Of a DNA stretch of 64,000 nucleotides, positions 53,602 through 62,632 are shown piece by piece. The stretch is from positions 154,360 to 218,359 of the forward strand of contig JAJUJC010000005.1 of NCBI GenBank assembly GCA_029267335.1, given 5' to 3'. This DNA is from Intestinibacillus massiliensis. Lineage in GTDB: Bacteria; Bacillota; Clostridia; Oscillospirales; Butyricicoccaceae. The notes beneath the pieces are model-generated. The model had not been told where the DNA came from. It saw nothing but the letters and a program-made list of their open reading frames with translations, and searched no databases. Position 1 is the stretch's first letter. Each line of letters starts with the position of its first letter. A program made the translations under genes and the position numbers.

Positions 53602-53630
53602 ATCATACCACATTCCCACCCAAAGTAAAA
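53602..53630 (-). promoter_or_regulatory. Promoter of the oad operon
   Basis: Minus strand TTTTAC (53630-53625), 17-base spacer, TATGAT (53607-53602) with an extended TGG. About 53 bases before the GTG start. Confidence 0.65.
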
Positions 53631-53706
53631 TATGACCGCACCCTTTTTGGCAATTTGCTGCGAAAGAAAAATCAATTCTGAGCGGAATGCCCAAAGGCAA
53701 AGTCTG

Positions 53707-53735
53707 TTGACTTTTTTGCACGGGTACGGTATGAT
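53707..53735 (+). promoter_or_regulatory. Promoter of tRNA-Arg
   Basis: TTGACT (53707-53712), 17-base spacer, TATGAT (53730-53735), about 48 bases ahead of the tRNA 5' end. Confidence 0.85.
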
Positions 53736-53782
53736 TAACTGTATCGCAAATGTACACACTTTTCCCCCGCGCATGCCTATTT

Positions 53783-53859
53783 GTCTCCGTAGCTCAGCTG
53801 GATAGAGCACTTGCCTCCTAAGCAAGGGGCCGGGCGTTCAAATCGCCCCGGGGACGCCA
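53783..53859 (+). tRNA. tRNA-Arg (anticodon CCT)
   Basis: 77 nt with CCA encoded. Acceptor GTCTCCG/CGGGGAC (one G-U), D arm with AGCTCAGCTGGATAGAGC, anticodon stem CTTGC/GCAAG enclosing loop CTCCTAA (anticodon CCT), T arm GGGCG-TTCAAAT-CGCCC. Monocistronic. Confidence 0.97.
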
Positions 53860-53864
53860 CACAC

Positions 53865-53910
53865 AAAAGCCGGACAGCCTTTTCACGCAAGGGGTTTTTC
53901 CGGCTTTTTT
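53865..53910 (+). terminator. Terminator of tRNA-Arg
   Basis: AAAAGCCGG pairs with CCGGCTTTT (53865-53873 with 53900-53908) around a 26-base loop with some internal pairing, then T. Confidence 0.8.
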
Positions 53911-53943
53911 GATTGTCGCGGGGCAAAAAGGAGGGACGTTGTC

Positions 53944-55083
53944 TTGAAATTCATTCATCTATCCGATCTGCATCTCGGCAAGCGCGTTAACGCGTTTTCC
54001 ATGCTCGAGGATCAGGCGCATATCCTGCGCGAGATCGTGGGCATCGTCCGTGCGGAGCAGCCGGACGGCGTGCTCATCGCAGGAGATGTGTATGATAAGC
54101 CCGTACCGCCCGCCGAGGCGGTACAGCTTTTCGATGATTTTTTGTGCGAGCTGGCGGCGTGCCGCGTGCGCACCTTTGTCATCAGCGGCAACCACGACTC
54201 GCCCGAGCGCATCGCGTTCGGCAGTCGGCTCATGGCGCCGAGCGGGCTGTATCTGTCGCCCGTCTATAACGGCACGGTCGCGCCGGTCACGCTCACCGAT
54301 GCTTACGGCACGGTCAACCTCTATCTGCTGCCGTTTCTCAAGCCCGCTTTGGTGCGCCACTGTTATCCCGACGAGGACATCGCCTCCTATACCGATGCGC
54401 TGCGCGCCGCGATCGCACACATGGACATCGACCCGCGGCAGCGCAACCTTTTGGTCGCGCACCAGTTTGTCACCGGTGCGTCCCGCAGCGAGTCCGAGGA
54501 AATTTCAGTCGGTGGCACGGACAACGTGGATATGGAGGTGTTCGCGCCCTTCGACTATGTGGCGCTCGGGCATTTGCACAACCCGCAGAATCTGGACGGC
54601 GGGCGCGTGCGCTACTGCGGCACGCCGCTCGCATACGCGTTTTCCGAGGCAAAGCACGAAAAAACGGTCACCGTGGTCGAGCTGAGCGACAAGGGCGACT
54701 GCGCGGTGCGCACGGTGGCACTCCATCCCCTGCGCCCGCTGCGCGCGCTGCGCGGCACCTATGCCGAACTCACGCGCAAGTCGTTCTACGACGGGACGAC
54801 CTATCCCGCAGACTATCTGCACATCACGCTGACCGACGAGGAGGACGTACCCGAGGCGATGGCAAAGCTGCGCGTGCTCTATCCCTTCCTCATGAAGCTG
54901 GAATATGACAACCGCCGCACGCGTGCGGGTGCGTGCATCCTCGACGCACCGGACACGGAACGTCGCTCCCCGCTCACACTCTTCGCAGAATTTTACGAAA
55001 AGCAGAACAATGCGCCGCTGTCCGCCGAGCAGCGCGCGTGCGTGTCCGCGCTCATCGAATCTATTTGGGAGGATGCGCAATGA
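53944..55083 (+). CDS. sbcD: Exonuclease SbcD (Mre11-type nuclease)
   Basis: 379 residues from TTG 53944, with AGGAGG nine bases upstream. Calcineurin-like phosphoesterase: LSDLHLGKR (metal Asp/His), AGDVYDKPVPP, SGNHDSPER, VAHQFVTG and VALGHLHNPQ. With SbcC it opens and trims hairpins and protein-blocked ends of double-stranded DNA. Stop overlaps the sbcC start by four bases. Confidence 0.96.
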   Translation: MKFIHLSDLHLGKRVNAFSMLEDQAHILREIVGIVRAEQPDGVLIAGDVYDKPVPPAEAVQLFDDFLCELAACRVRTFVISGNHDSPERIAFGSRLMAPSGLYLSPVYNGTVAPVTLTDAYGTVNLYLLPFLKPALVRHCYPDEDIASYTDALRAAIAHMDIDPRQRNLLVAHQFVTGASRSESEEISVGGTDNVDMEVFAPFDYVALGHLHNPQNLDGGRVRYCGTPLAYAFSEAKHEKTVTVVELSDKGDCAVRTVALHPLRPLRALRGTYAELTRKSFYDGTTYPADYLHITLTDEEDVPEAMAKLRVLYPFLMKLEYDNRRTRAGACILDAPDTERRSPLTLFAEFYEKQNNAPLSAEQRACVSALIESIWEDAQ

Positions 55084-57848
55084 GACCGATCAAACTGACC
55101 CTGTCCGCGTTCGGCCCGTACGCCGATACCACCGTGCTCGAACTGGACAAACTGGGCACGCGCGGCCTATATCTCGTAACGGGCGACACCGGCGCGGGCA
55201 AGACCACCATCTTTGACGCGATCACCTTCGCGCTGTACGGCGAGCCGAGCGGCGACAACCGTGATCCCTCCATGCTGCGCTCCAAGTACGCCGCGCCGGG
55301 CACACCGACCGAGGTCGAGCTGCTCTTCGCCTATCGCGGCAAGACCTATATGCTGCGCCGCAATCCGGAATATCTGCGCCCCGCCAAGCGCGGCGGCGGC
55401 ACGACTGTGCAAAAAGCGGACGCGACGCTCCAGTATCCCGACGGACGCATCGTGACACGTTATCGCGAGGTCACAGCAGCCGTCACCGCGCTGATCGGAC
55501 TGGACCGCAGCCAGTTTTCCCGCATCGCGATGCTCGCGCAGGGCGATTTCCTCAAGCTGCTGCTCGCCTCGACCGAGGAACGCAAAGCGATCTTCCGGCA
55601 GATTTTTCAGACCGCACCCTATCAGGTGCTGCAAGAGCAGCTCAAGGCGCGCACCGCCGCGCTTGCCAGCCAGTGCGAGGCACTGCGCCAGAGCATCCGG
55701 CAGTACGCCGCCGGGGTGCTCGCAGGCGAGGACGACGCGCGCCGCGACGCGCTTGCACGCGTCCAGACCGGACAGCTTGCCGCCGAGGACACCCTCGCGC
55801 TGCTCACCGCGCTCCTTGCGGACGATGACGCGGCACTGGCGCAGCAGCAGCACACGCTGCGCCAAACCGAAGCGCGCATCACCGCCCTGACCACGCGGCT
55901 GGCACAGGCAGAGGAGCAGGAAAAGACCCGCGCCGCGCTCGAAGCCGCGCAGGCAGCCCAGGTGCGCATCGCCGCACAGCTTGCGGACGCACAAGCCGCT
56001 CTGTCCGCACAGCAGGCGCAGCAGCCCGTGCGCGAGCAGCTGCACGCGCAGATTGCGACCGCACGCAGCGAGCTGCCGCGCTATGACGAACTGGAGACCA
56101 CCCGCGCCGCGCTTCGTGCACAGACCGACAAGCACCGCGCGCAGCAGACCGCATGCACCGACGACCGTGCGCGTCTGGCGCGCGCCGCCGACGCTTTGCA
56201 GGCACAGCAGCGCGAATTTGCCGCACTCGAGGACTGCGGCGCGACACAGGAAAAGCTGACCGCGCTTTTGGCGCAGCAGGAGCAGCGCGCCGCCGCCCTG
56301 TCCGCGTTCGCGCAGGCACTGGCGGCGTGCGATGCGCTGCGGGACAAGCACCGCGCTGCGTGCGCCGCATATCAGGCGGCTGCGCAGCAGGAGGAGGCCC
56401 TGACCGCGGACTATCTGCGCCAAAACCGCGCGTTTCTTGACGAGCAGGCGGGCGTGCTCGCGCACACCCTACAGCCCGGACAGCCCTGTCCGGTGTGCGG
56501 CGCGTGCGAGCACCCGCATCCCGCGCCGACCACAGTGCATGCGCCGACCGAAGCGGCACTCGAGCGCGCCCGCCGCGCGAGCACGCACGCGCAGCAGACC
56601 GCCGCCGAAGCGAGCGCAGTGGTCGCGGGGCTGACCGGTCAGCTTGAGACCATGACCGCCGCGCTTTTGCAGCAGGGTGCGGCGCTGTTCGGCCCGGATG
56701 TCGAGCCTGCGACTTACACGGCGCAGGTGGACGCGGCGCAGACCGCGATGCACGCGGCGGTGCAGGAGACCACGCGCAGCCTTGCCGAGGTGCGGCAGCG
56801 CATGGCACGGCGCACGGCGCTTGCGCAGGAGCTGCCGCAGCGCTTCGCCGCGGTCAAGGCATTGGAAGCGGCGCTTGCCGCGCGCGAAAGCGAAACGGCG
56901 GCGCAGGCGGCGCGTGTGGAAGCCATGCAGACCGCGCTCGACACGCTTGCGCGCACGCTGCCCTTCGCGGGCAAGGCGCAGGCGGTCAGCGCGCTGCGCG
57001 ACCTACAAACACGGCATGACGCGCTGCAAGCCGCGCTCGAGCGTGCGCAAGCCGCCTACCAGATCGCACGCTCACAGGCGGACACACTTTCCGGTCAGAT
57101 CGAGGGATACCGCGCGCAGCTTGCCGCCGTGCCCGCGGTGCCGCTTGCCGCGGAACGCGAGGAATTGGCGCGCTGCGGGCAGGAGAAGGAAGCGTGTACG
57201 CGCGCGATCACCGCACTTTCCGCCCGCCTGCAGACCAATCAGACCGCGTTTGACAATTTGCACGCACGGTTTGACGAGCTGACAAATCTGGAAGCGCAGT
57301 GGAGCCAGATGCGCGCGCTGTCCGCGACCGCGAACGGCAATCTCGCGGGCAAGGAAAAGATCATGCTCGAAACCTATATCCAAATGACCTATTTCGACCG
57401 TGTCATCGCGCGCGCAAACACACGCTTCATGGTCATGTCGGGCGGTCAATATGAACTCAAACGCAGCGTGGAAGCGGAAAACAACCGCTCCCAGAGCGGT
57501 CTTGCGCTCGACGTCATCGACCACTATAACGGCACGGAACGCAGCGTGCGCTCGCTGTCGGGCGGCGAAGCGTTCAAGGCGTCGCTGTCGCTCGCGCTCG
57601 GTCTGTCCGATGAGATCCAGTCCTCGGCGGGCGGCATCCGGCTCGACAGTATGTTTGTCGACGAGGGATTCGGCTCGCTCGACGAGGAATCGCTCGCACA
57701 GGCGATGCAGGCGCTCGCAGGCTTGACCGAGGGCGACCGGCTCGTGGGTATCATCTCGCATGTCGCGGAGCTGAAAAGCCGCATCGACAAGCAGATCGTC
57801 GTGACCAAGGCAAGCACCGGCGGCAGCCGGGTGGAAATTCGGGTGTGA
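55080..57848 (+). CDS. sbcC: Exonuclease SbcC (Rad50-type ATPase)
   Basis: 922 residues, a little short of the usual 1000-1050. N-terminal ATPase half: LSAFGPYADT, Walker A TGDTGAGKTT (about residue 36), Q-loop GLDRSQFSRIAMLAQGDF. Very long Ala/Gln-rich coiled coils (about 180-780), interrupted at about residue 470 by the zinc hook QPCPVCGACEHP. C-terminal half: signature RSLSGGEAFKASLSLAL, Walker B and D loop MFVDEGFGSLDEES. It clamps and powers SbcD. The coiled coil is unusually rich in alanine, glutamine and arginine. Confidence 0.96.
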   Translation: MRPIKLTLSAFGPYADTTVLELDKLGTRGLYLVTGDTGAGKTTIFDAITFALYGEPSGDNRDPSMLRSKYAAPGTPTEVELLFAYRGKTYMLRRNPEYLRPAKRGGGTTVQKADATLQYPDGRIVTRYREVTAAVTALIGLDRSQFSRIAMLAQGDFLKLLLASTEERKAIFRQIFQTAPYQVLQEQLKARTAALASQCEALRQSIRQYAAGVLAGEDDARRDALARVQTGQLAAEDTLALLTALLADDDAALAQQQHTLRQTEARITALTTRLAQAEEQEKTRAALEAAQAAQVRIAAQLADAQAALSAQQAQQPVREQLHAQIATARSELPRYDELETTRAALRAQTDKHRAQQTACTDDRARLARAADALQAQQREFAALEDCGATQEKLTALLAQQEQRAAALSAFAQALAACDALRDKHRAACAAYQAAAQQEEALTADYLRQNRAFLDEQAGVLAHTLQPGQPCPVCGACEHPHPAPTTVHAPTEAALERARRASTHAQQTAAEASAVVAGLTGQLETMTAALLQQGAALFGPDVEPATYTAQVDAAQTAMHAAVQETTRSLAEVRQRMARRTALAQELPQRFAAVKALEAALAARESETAAQAARVEAMQTALDTLARTLPFAGKAQAVSALRDLQTRHDALQAALERAQAAYQIARSQADTLSGQIEGYRAQLAAVPAVPLAAEREELARCGQEKEACTRAITALSARLQTNQTAFDNLHARFDELTNLEAQWSQMRALSATANGNLAGKEKIMLETYIQMTYFDRVIARANTRFMVMSGGQYELKRSVEAENNRSQSGLALDVIDHYNGTERSVRSLSGGEAFKASLSLALGLSDEIQSSAGGIRLDSMFVDEGFGSLDEESLAQAMQALAGLTEGDRLVGIISHVAELKSRIDKQIVVTKASTGGSRVEIRV

Positions 57849-57955
57849 CATACGCATTTCTTACAAAAAAGTGCGTGCTTGCGCACACGCGCGATATGTG
57901 ATACCATAAACGCATGTAAAAGATTACGGACACAAACGGAAAGGAATCTTACAGT

Positions 57956-58588
57956 ATGAAAGTCGTCGCATTTAACGGCAGCCCCAAGGCAAAGGGCAAC
58001 ACCTACCACGCGCTCCAGGCAGTCTGCGCCGAGCTGGAACAGCAGGGCATCGAGACCGAGATCATCCACGTAGGCAACCGCGAAACGCGCAGCTGCCTCG
58101 CCTGTAATAGCTGCGTGCGCAATCAGGATCAGTGCTGCGTCCTCAAGGACGACGTAAATGATTGGATCGCCAAAATGGTCGAGGCGGACGGCATCCTGCT
58201 CGGCTCTCCGGTACACTATGCGGGCATCAGCGCGGGCATGAAGGCATTCCTCGACCGCGCTTTCTATGTTTCCTCGGTCAATGGCTCGCTGCTGCGCCAC
58301 AAGGTCGGCGCGGCGGTCATTGCGGTGCGCCGCTCGGGCGGTCTGCCCGCGTTTGAGCAGCTCAATAATTACCTGCTCTACTCGGAGATGGTGCTCCCCA
58401 CCTCCAACTACTGGAACGTCATCCACGGGCTGAAGCCCGGCGAGGTTGAGGGCGACGCCGAGGGCATGCAGATCCTGCGCGTGCTCGGTAAGAACATGGC
58501 GTGGGTCATGCAGTCGCTCGCCGCGAGCCGCGACACCGTTCCCGCGCCCGCGCTCGAAGCCAAGACCTTCACAAACTTCATCCGATAA
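57956..58588 (+). CDS. Iron-sulfur flavoprotein / NADPH-dependent FMN reductase family
   Basis: 210 residues. Flavodoxin-like fold: FNGSPKAKGNTYHAL phosphate-binding opening, GILLGSPVHYAGISAGMKAF (FMN). A cysteine cluster CLACNSCVRNQDQC (CX2CX2CX6C) after the first repeat matches the compact [4Fe-4S] motif of archaeal/clostridial iron-sulfur flavoproteins. Electron transfer or quinone/oxygen/nitro reduction in anaerobes. AAAGGAAT precedes the ATG. Monocistronic, with a terminator after it. Confidence 0.88.
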   Translation: MKVVAFNGSPKAKGNTYHALQAVCAELEQQGIETEIIHVGNRETRSCLACNSCVRNQDQCCVLKDDVNDWIAKMVEADGILLGSPVHYAGISAGMKAFLDRAFYVSSVNGSLLRHKVGAAVIAVRRSGGLPAFEQLNNYLLYSEMVLPTSNYWNVIHGLKPGEVEGDAEGMQILRVLGKNMAWVMQSLAASRDTVPAPALEAKTFTNFIR

Positions 58589-58601
58589 GCTCTATCGCAC
58601 G

Positions 58602-58635
58602 AAAGCCACTGCGCACGCGTTTGCGCCGTGGCTTT
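58602..58635 (+). terminator. Terminator of the iron-sulfur flavoprotein gene
   Basis: AAAGCCAC/GTGGCTTT outer stem with an inner GCGCA-type pairing, ending in TTTT, 13 bases after the stop. Confidence 0.75.
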
Positions 58636-58714
58636 TGTCGCATTCACGGATCGCACATCCATGCTTCCTTTTGTAAAATATAGAACAAACCGCGTTTTTC
58701 ACCCTTCTTTCGGC

Positions 58715-58743
58715 TTCATTTCCGTTTTGGGGTATGCTATAAT
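58715..58743 (+). promoter_or_regulatory. Promoter of vanZ-like-tyrA
   Basis: TTCATT (58715-58720), 17-base spacer, TATAAT (58738-58743) with extended TGC. Confidence 0.75.
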
Positions 58744-58784
58744 AAAAATCAATGCGATAGAAAAGGCAATAAACGAGGATGGGC

Positions 58785-59468
58785 ATGAAAAACTGGGGAC
58801 GAACGGGAACAGGGCTGCTGCTTGCACTGTTTCTGTGCTGTAATGGATATGTGGAGCTGAGCGGACGCTATATCGTCGGCGTACCCGCAAAGCTGGGGTT
58901 CGCGGCGGGCTTTGTGCTGCTGCTCACCGTCTTTACGCAGACGGGCGCGTGCCCAACCGACAGCGCGGCGCGCGGCCGCACGCGCATGCGCCGTTATTTT
59001 CTTGCGCTGTTTTTGTACTACTTATGGATCCTCGGGAATATGCTTTTCTTTGACGCAGCGTTCGGGCGCGCGCATAACGGCTTGCAGCCCAACTTCAACT
59101 TCTACGCGGTCGATATCAATCTCGAGCCGCTCAAGACCATCCGCAACTATCTGCGCGCCTACCACAACGGCAACATTTCGGGCAATCTGGTCGCGATCAA
59201 CCTGATCGGCAATCTCGCCGCATTCGCGCCCATGGCGGTCTTTCTGCCCACGCTGTGGCGTCCCGCGCGCAATTTTCTGGTGTTCACACTGGGGATGACC
59301 GTCATGATCTGCGCGGTCGAGATCATACAGATCTTCACCGGCACCGGAAGCTGCGACGTGGACGACGTGATCCTCAATCTCGCAGGGGCGCTCGTGGTCT
59401 GGCTCGCCGTGCAGCTTCCTCCCGTGCGGCGGCGGCTCTACGACCTGTCTCCCAACGCGAAAGGATGA
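58785..59468 (+). CDS. VanZ-like family membrane protein
   Basis: 227 residues from ATG 58785 (CGAGG seven bases before; the ATG at 58779 is too close to it). About five membrane helices; VanZ pattern in NLIGNLAAFAPMAVFLPTL and VEIIQIFTGTGSCDVDDVIL followed by NLAGALVV, with the conserved Glu, Gln, two Asp and Asn. VanZ gives low teicoplanin resistance in enterococci; most homologues have unknown roles and no van genes lie near. Six bases before tyrA. Confidence 0.85.
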   Translation: MKNWGRTGTGLLLALFLCCNGYVELSGRYIVGVPAKLGFAAGFVLLLTVFTQTGACPTDSAARGRTRMRRYFLALFLYYLWILGNMLFFDAAFGRAHNGLQPNFNFYAVDINLEPLKTIRNYLRAYHNGNISGNLVAINLIGNLAAFAPMAVFLPTLWRPARNFLVFTLGMTVMICAVEIIQIFTGTGSCDVDDVILNLAGALVVWLAVQLPPVRRRLYDLSPNAKG

Positions 59469-59474
59469 TTTAAC

Positions 59475-60311
59475 ATGCAAAAAACCGTACTGATCGCCGG
59501 TCTGGGTCTGATCGGCGGCTCCATGGCGAAAGCGATCAAGGCACACACCGATGTGCGCGTGCTCGGCTATGATATTTCGGAAAAGGTGCTGTCGGACGCG
59601 CGCTATCTCGGCGTGATCGACGATATTGCGCGCGAAGAAGATTTCGCGCAGGTCGATCTCGTGCTCGTCGCGCTGTATCCGGTGCCCACGGTCGAGTTCC
59701 TGCTCAAAAGCATCCCCCATTTTCGTGCGGGCTGCATCGCGGTCGACCTGTGCGGTGTCAAGGGCTATGTCTGTGAGCGCGTGTCCCCCGTCGCGCAGCA
59801 GCACGGCGTGGCGTTCATCGGCGGACACCCGATGGCAGGGCGCGAGTTCTCCGGCTTTGAGTATGCACGCGATGATCTCTACGAAGGCGCAAGCATGATC
59901 CTTGTGCCGACAGACAGCACTACCACACCCGCGCTCGAACAAGCGCAGGCGTTTTTCCGTACGCTCGGCTTCGGCAAGATCGTGTGCACCACCGCAGCAC
60001 AGCACGACGACATGATCGCCTACACCTCGCAGCTTGCGCATGTGGTATCGAGCGCGTACATCAAAAGCCCGGAGGCGCTGCGGCACGACGGCTACTCCGC
60101 AGGCTCCTACAAGGACCTGACCCGCGTCGCGCGGCTGAACGAGCAAATGTGGACCGAGCTTTTCCTGCGCAACGCCGGGCCGCTCGTGCGCGAGATCGAC
60201 GAGATCATGCGCCATTTGCAGGAATACCGCGACGCGATCGCAAGCGGACAAGAGGATACACTGCGGCAGCTCCTGCGCGACGGACGCGAGCGCAAAGAGC
60301 GCATCGGTTAA
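59475..60311 (+). CDS. tyrA: Prephenate dehydrogenase
   Basis: 278 residues. Rossmann NAD(P) motif LIAGLGLIGGSMAKAI at residues 6-21, VDLCGVKGYV, GGHPMAGREFSGFEYARDDLY (substrate His and GHPMAG), and the helical dimer domain with AQHDDMIAYTSQLAHVVSSA. It oxidises prephenate to 4-hydroxyphenylpyruvate for tyrosine. No chorismate mutase or ACT domain. Not among other shikimate genes; six bases after the VanZ-like gene, 33 before the GGDEF gene. Confidence 0.94.
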   Translation: MQKTVLIAGLGLIGGSMAKAIKAHTDVRVLGYDISEKVLSDARYLGVIDDIAREEDFAQVDLVLVALYPVPTVEFLLKSIPHFRAGCIAVDLCGVKGYVCERVSPVAQQHGVAFIGGHPMAGREFSGFEYARDDLYEGASMILVPTDSTTTPALEQAQAFFRTLGFGKIVCTTAAQHDDMIAYTSQLAHVVSSAYIKSPEALRHDGYSAGSYKDLTRVARLNEQMWTELFLRNAGPLVREIDEIMRHLQEYRDAIASGQEDTLRQLLRDGRERKERIG

Positions 60312-60344
60312 GAACAGAAAGCCACAGGTGAAGGGAGGGCTGTC

Positions 60345-62150
60345 ATGCGCGCAAACAAATACGGTACGCGTAGCGTCATTGCGCTGCTAGGGGCACTGTT
60401 ATTGATCCTATTTGCACTGGGTGCTTTTGTGCGCTATCGCACGCAGCTCACGCGCGAATTTTCCCACATGGTCACGGACAGCTTGAGCACCTACACCGCA
60501 AGTCAGGCGAGTGAGATCGGCGAGCGCATCGACTCGATGCAGCGCTCCGCCGACACGGTCGCCGCGGTGCTTGGCGCATCCGCCCCGCTCGACGAGGCGC
60601 GCATCGCGCGCGTGCTCGAGCATGTGCAGCCCAAACAGCCCGCCTGCACGATGCGCTATCTGCCCCTTTCGCAGCTTGCGCCGCTCTATCCCGACAAGAC
60701 CGCGTATGACCGTGTGCTCGGACAATTACGGCGCGGGGAAACGGTGCTGACCGAAGTGACCGAGCGCGCGGGCGATTTTTTCTTCAGCACGCTCTCCCCT
60801 GTGCGACAGAACGGCGTGCTCACCGGCGTGGTGTGCTGTCAGGCCGATGCCGAGCGGCTGACCCATGCGCTGCAGCAGGTCCTTTTGTCCGCCTCGGTGC
60901 ACAGCTACCTGGTCGACTCCACCGGCGCGCTGCAACTGCCCCCTCCTCCCGATTCTGCGGCTGCCGCGCTCTATGCCCGTTTCCGCACGCAGGCACAGGG
61001 GGCCGATTTAGCGCTCTATCAGGCGATCGAGGCGGGCGGCGTGTATACGCTGCAATACCGCGTGCGCCATACCCAACCGCTGTTCGCCGCGACCGCGCCG
61101 CTCGGGCACAACGGTTGGCGGCTGCTCAATCTGAGCGATGCGGGCGTCATCAAAAACCATTCCGGCAAGATCCTGCGCTATACCGTGCGCGTATGTCTGC
61201 TGCTCGGGCTGTCCATTGCGCTGCTCATGGTCGCGGTGTACTACGCACTCGGACGGCAGCAGCGCCGCCTGCGCCTGAGCGAGCAGCGCTATGATCTGCT
61301 CGCGCGCTTCAGCGACACCGTGCTGTTCGAGTATGATTTTACGACCGATACAATGGTCTGGTCGGGCAACGCGAGCAAGGTGTTGGGGCTGATCAACATC
61401 CGCATGACAAATTACGAACGCGATGGACAGGAATCTGCGCTCGTGCACCCGGACGACCTCGCCCTTGTACGCGCGAAGCGGCACGAGCCGCTTGCGCAGG
61501 GCACGATCGACAGCTATGAGGCGCGTTTCCGGCTGCCGCAGGGCGGCTATCGGTGGTGCAGCTGTCAATATCAGATCATTTACGAAAAGAACGAGCCGCG
61601 GCTGCTCGTCGGCAAGCTGACCGACATTTCCACCCACAAGGCACGCGAGGCGCGCCTGCGCGCACAGGCGGAGAGTGATAGCCTGACCGGTCTGCTCAAC
61701 AGCGCGTCCATGCGCGAGGAGACCGAAAAACGGCTGCGCGAGGGCGCGACCGGCTTTTTCTTCGTGTTTGACGTGGACGATTTCAAATCGGTCAACGACG
61801 ACTGCGGGCACATCATCGGCGACAGTGCGCTGCTCGCCATCGCAGGTGTGCTGCGCAGTGCGTTCCGCGGACGCGACCTCATCGGCCGACTGGGCGGCGA
61901 TGAATTTGCCGCGTTCATGGACGGCACGGAGGATGTCGACGCCGCCGCGCGCAAGGCGCATGAGCTTGTCACCCAGATCGGCGCCGTACAGCTCACGGAC
62001 GCGCCGGGTCTGCGCTTGTCCGCAAGCATCGGCGTCGCACGCACCGGCGCCGGTGCGACCGATATGCGCACACTCTACGCCGCCGCCGACCGCGCCATGT
62101 ATATCGCCAAGCGCAAGGGCAAAAACAGCTATCATATCGAAACTGCATAA
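60345..62150 (+). CDS. Membrane diguanylate cyclase with extracellular sensor, PAS and GGDEF
   Basis: 601 residues. TM1 at about 10-30, an extracellular Cache-like sensor of about 240 residues, TM2 at about 282-302, a PAS domain (about 318-440, with YEARFRLPQGGYRWC), and GGDEF from about 448: DSLTGLLNSASM, FDVDDFKSVNDDCGH, RLGGDEF. The RxxD inhibitory site is intact (RGRD five residues before GGDEF), so product feedback is expected, unlike the cyclase at 422-1504. GAAGGGAGG precedes the ATG. Co-directional with tyrA. Confidence 0.93.
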   Translation: MRANKYGTRSVIALLGALLLILFALGAFVRYRTQLTREFSHMVTDSLSTYTASQASEIGERIDSMQRSADTVAAVLGASAPLDEARIARVLEHVQPKQPACTMRYLPLSQLAPLYPDKTAYDRVLGQLRRGETVLTEVTERAGDFFFSTLSPVRQNGVLTGVVCCQADAERLTHALQQVLLSASVHSYLVDSTGALQLPPPPDSAAAALYARFRTQAQGADLALYQAIEAGGVYTLQYRVRHTQPLFAATAPLGHNGWRLLNLSDAGVIKNHSGKILRYTVRVCLLLGLSIALLMVAVYYALGRQQRRLRLSEQRYDLLARFSDTVLFEYDFTTDTMVWSGNASKVLGLINIRMTNYERDGQESALVHPDDLALVRAKRHEPLAQGTIDSYEARFRLPQGGYRWCSCQYQIIYEKNEPRLLVGKLTDISTHKAREARLRAQAESDSLTGLLNSASMREETEKRLREGATGFFFVFDVDDFKSVNDDCGHIIGDSALLAIAGVLRSAFRGRDLIGRLGGDEFAAFMDGTEDVDAAARKAHELVTQIGAVQLTDAPGLRLSASIGVARTGAGATDMRTLYAAADRAMYIAKRKGKNSYHIETA

Positions 62151-62162
62151 TGTATCCTTCTC

Positions 62163-62193
62163 AAAAAAGACGCAAATACTGCGTCTTTTTTTT
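62163..62193 (+). terminator. Terminator of the PAS-GGDEF gene
   Basis: AAAAAAGACGCA / TGCGTCTTTTTT perfect 12-bp stem, five-base loop, T run. Confidence 0.93.
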
Positions 62194-62200
62194 GCGCCTT

Positions 62201-62214
62201 GTAACATATGTTAC
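62201..62214. promoter_or_regulatory. GTAACATATGTTAC palindrome, Crp/Fnr (HcpR)-like site
   Basis: A perfect 14-bp palindrome 73 bases ahead of the cupin ORF. The GTAAC-N4-GTTAC pattern resembles Crp/Fnr-family sites such as those proposed for clostridial HcpR, whose known regulons contain small ferredoxin genes. The regulator itself is not in the window. Confidence 0.6.
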
Positions 62215-62286
62215 GGATTCTATACACGCGCCGTGGTATCCTAGGTACAGTAAGAAACGGCGATGTACGGAAAGGAGCTGCACAGT

Positions 62287-62619
62287 ATGAGCGGCATTTT
62301 AAAAAATATCAATAAAGCACAGGCGCTGCGTCTGCGCGACGAGATCAACTATCAGGACGGTCAGGTGGTCAGCAAGACACTGGTGCAGAACCCCGCGGTC
62401 AATATGACCCTGTTCGCCTTTGAAAAGGGCGAGGAGATCAGCGCCCATGTATCGGACGGCGACGCGTTCGTGCTGTGTCTGGACGGCACGGGCGAGGTCA
62501 CGATCGACGGCGCACCGCACACCCTTGAAGAGGGCAGCGCGATCGTCATGCCTGCGGGCGTACCGCATGCGGTTTTCGGAAAAGAGCGGTTTAAAATGCT
62601 GCTCGTCGTGGCATTCTAA
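62287..62619 (+). CDS. Cupin domain protein
   Basis: 110 residues from ATG 62287 behind AAAGGAG. A single beta-barrel cupin: LFAFEKGEEISAHVSDGDAF (motif 1, with a His but few of the usual metal ligands), GTGEVTIDGAPHTLEEGSAI, MPAGVPHAVFG (motif 2). Small cupins like this occur beside ferredoxin and hybrid-cluster protein genes in anaerobes. It is 13 bases before the 4Fe-4S gene, in one transcript. Role unknown; possibly a redox- or ligand-binding accessory. Confidence 0.85.
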   Translation: MSGILKNINKAQALRLRDEINYQDGQVVSKTLVQNPAVNMTLFAFEKGEEISAHVSDGDAFVLCLDGTGEVTIDGAPHTLEEGSAIVMPAGVPHAVFGKERFKMLLVVAF

Positions 62620-62632
62620 GGAGGACATACCG

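Noticed and set aside
53783..53943. tRNA-Arg as an integration site of a mobile element
   Set aside because: No integrase, no repeated tRNA 3' end and no change in gene style on either side.
58785..59468. VanZ-like gene as a glycopeptide resistance gene
   Set aside because: No vanA/B, vanX, vanH or VanRS genes nearby; VanZ-like proteins are widespread without resistance.
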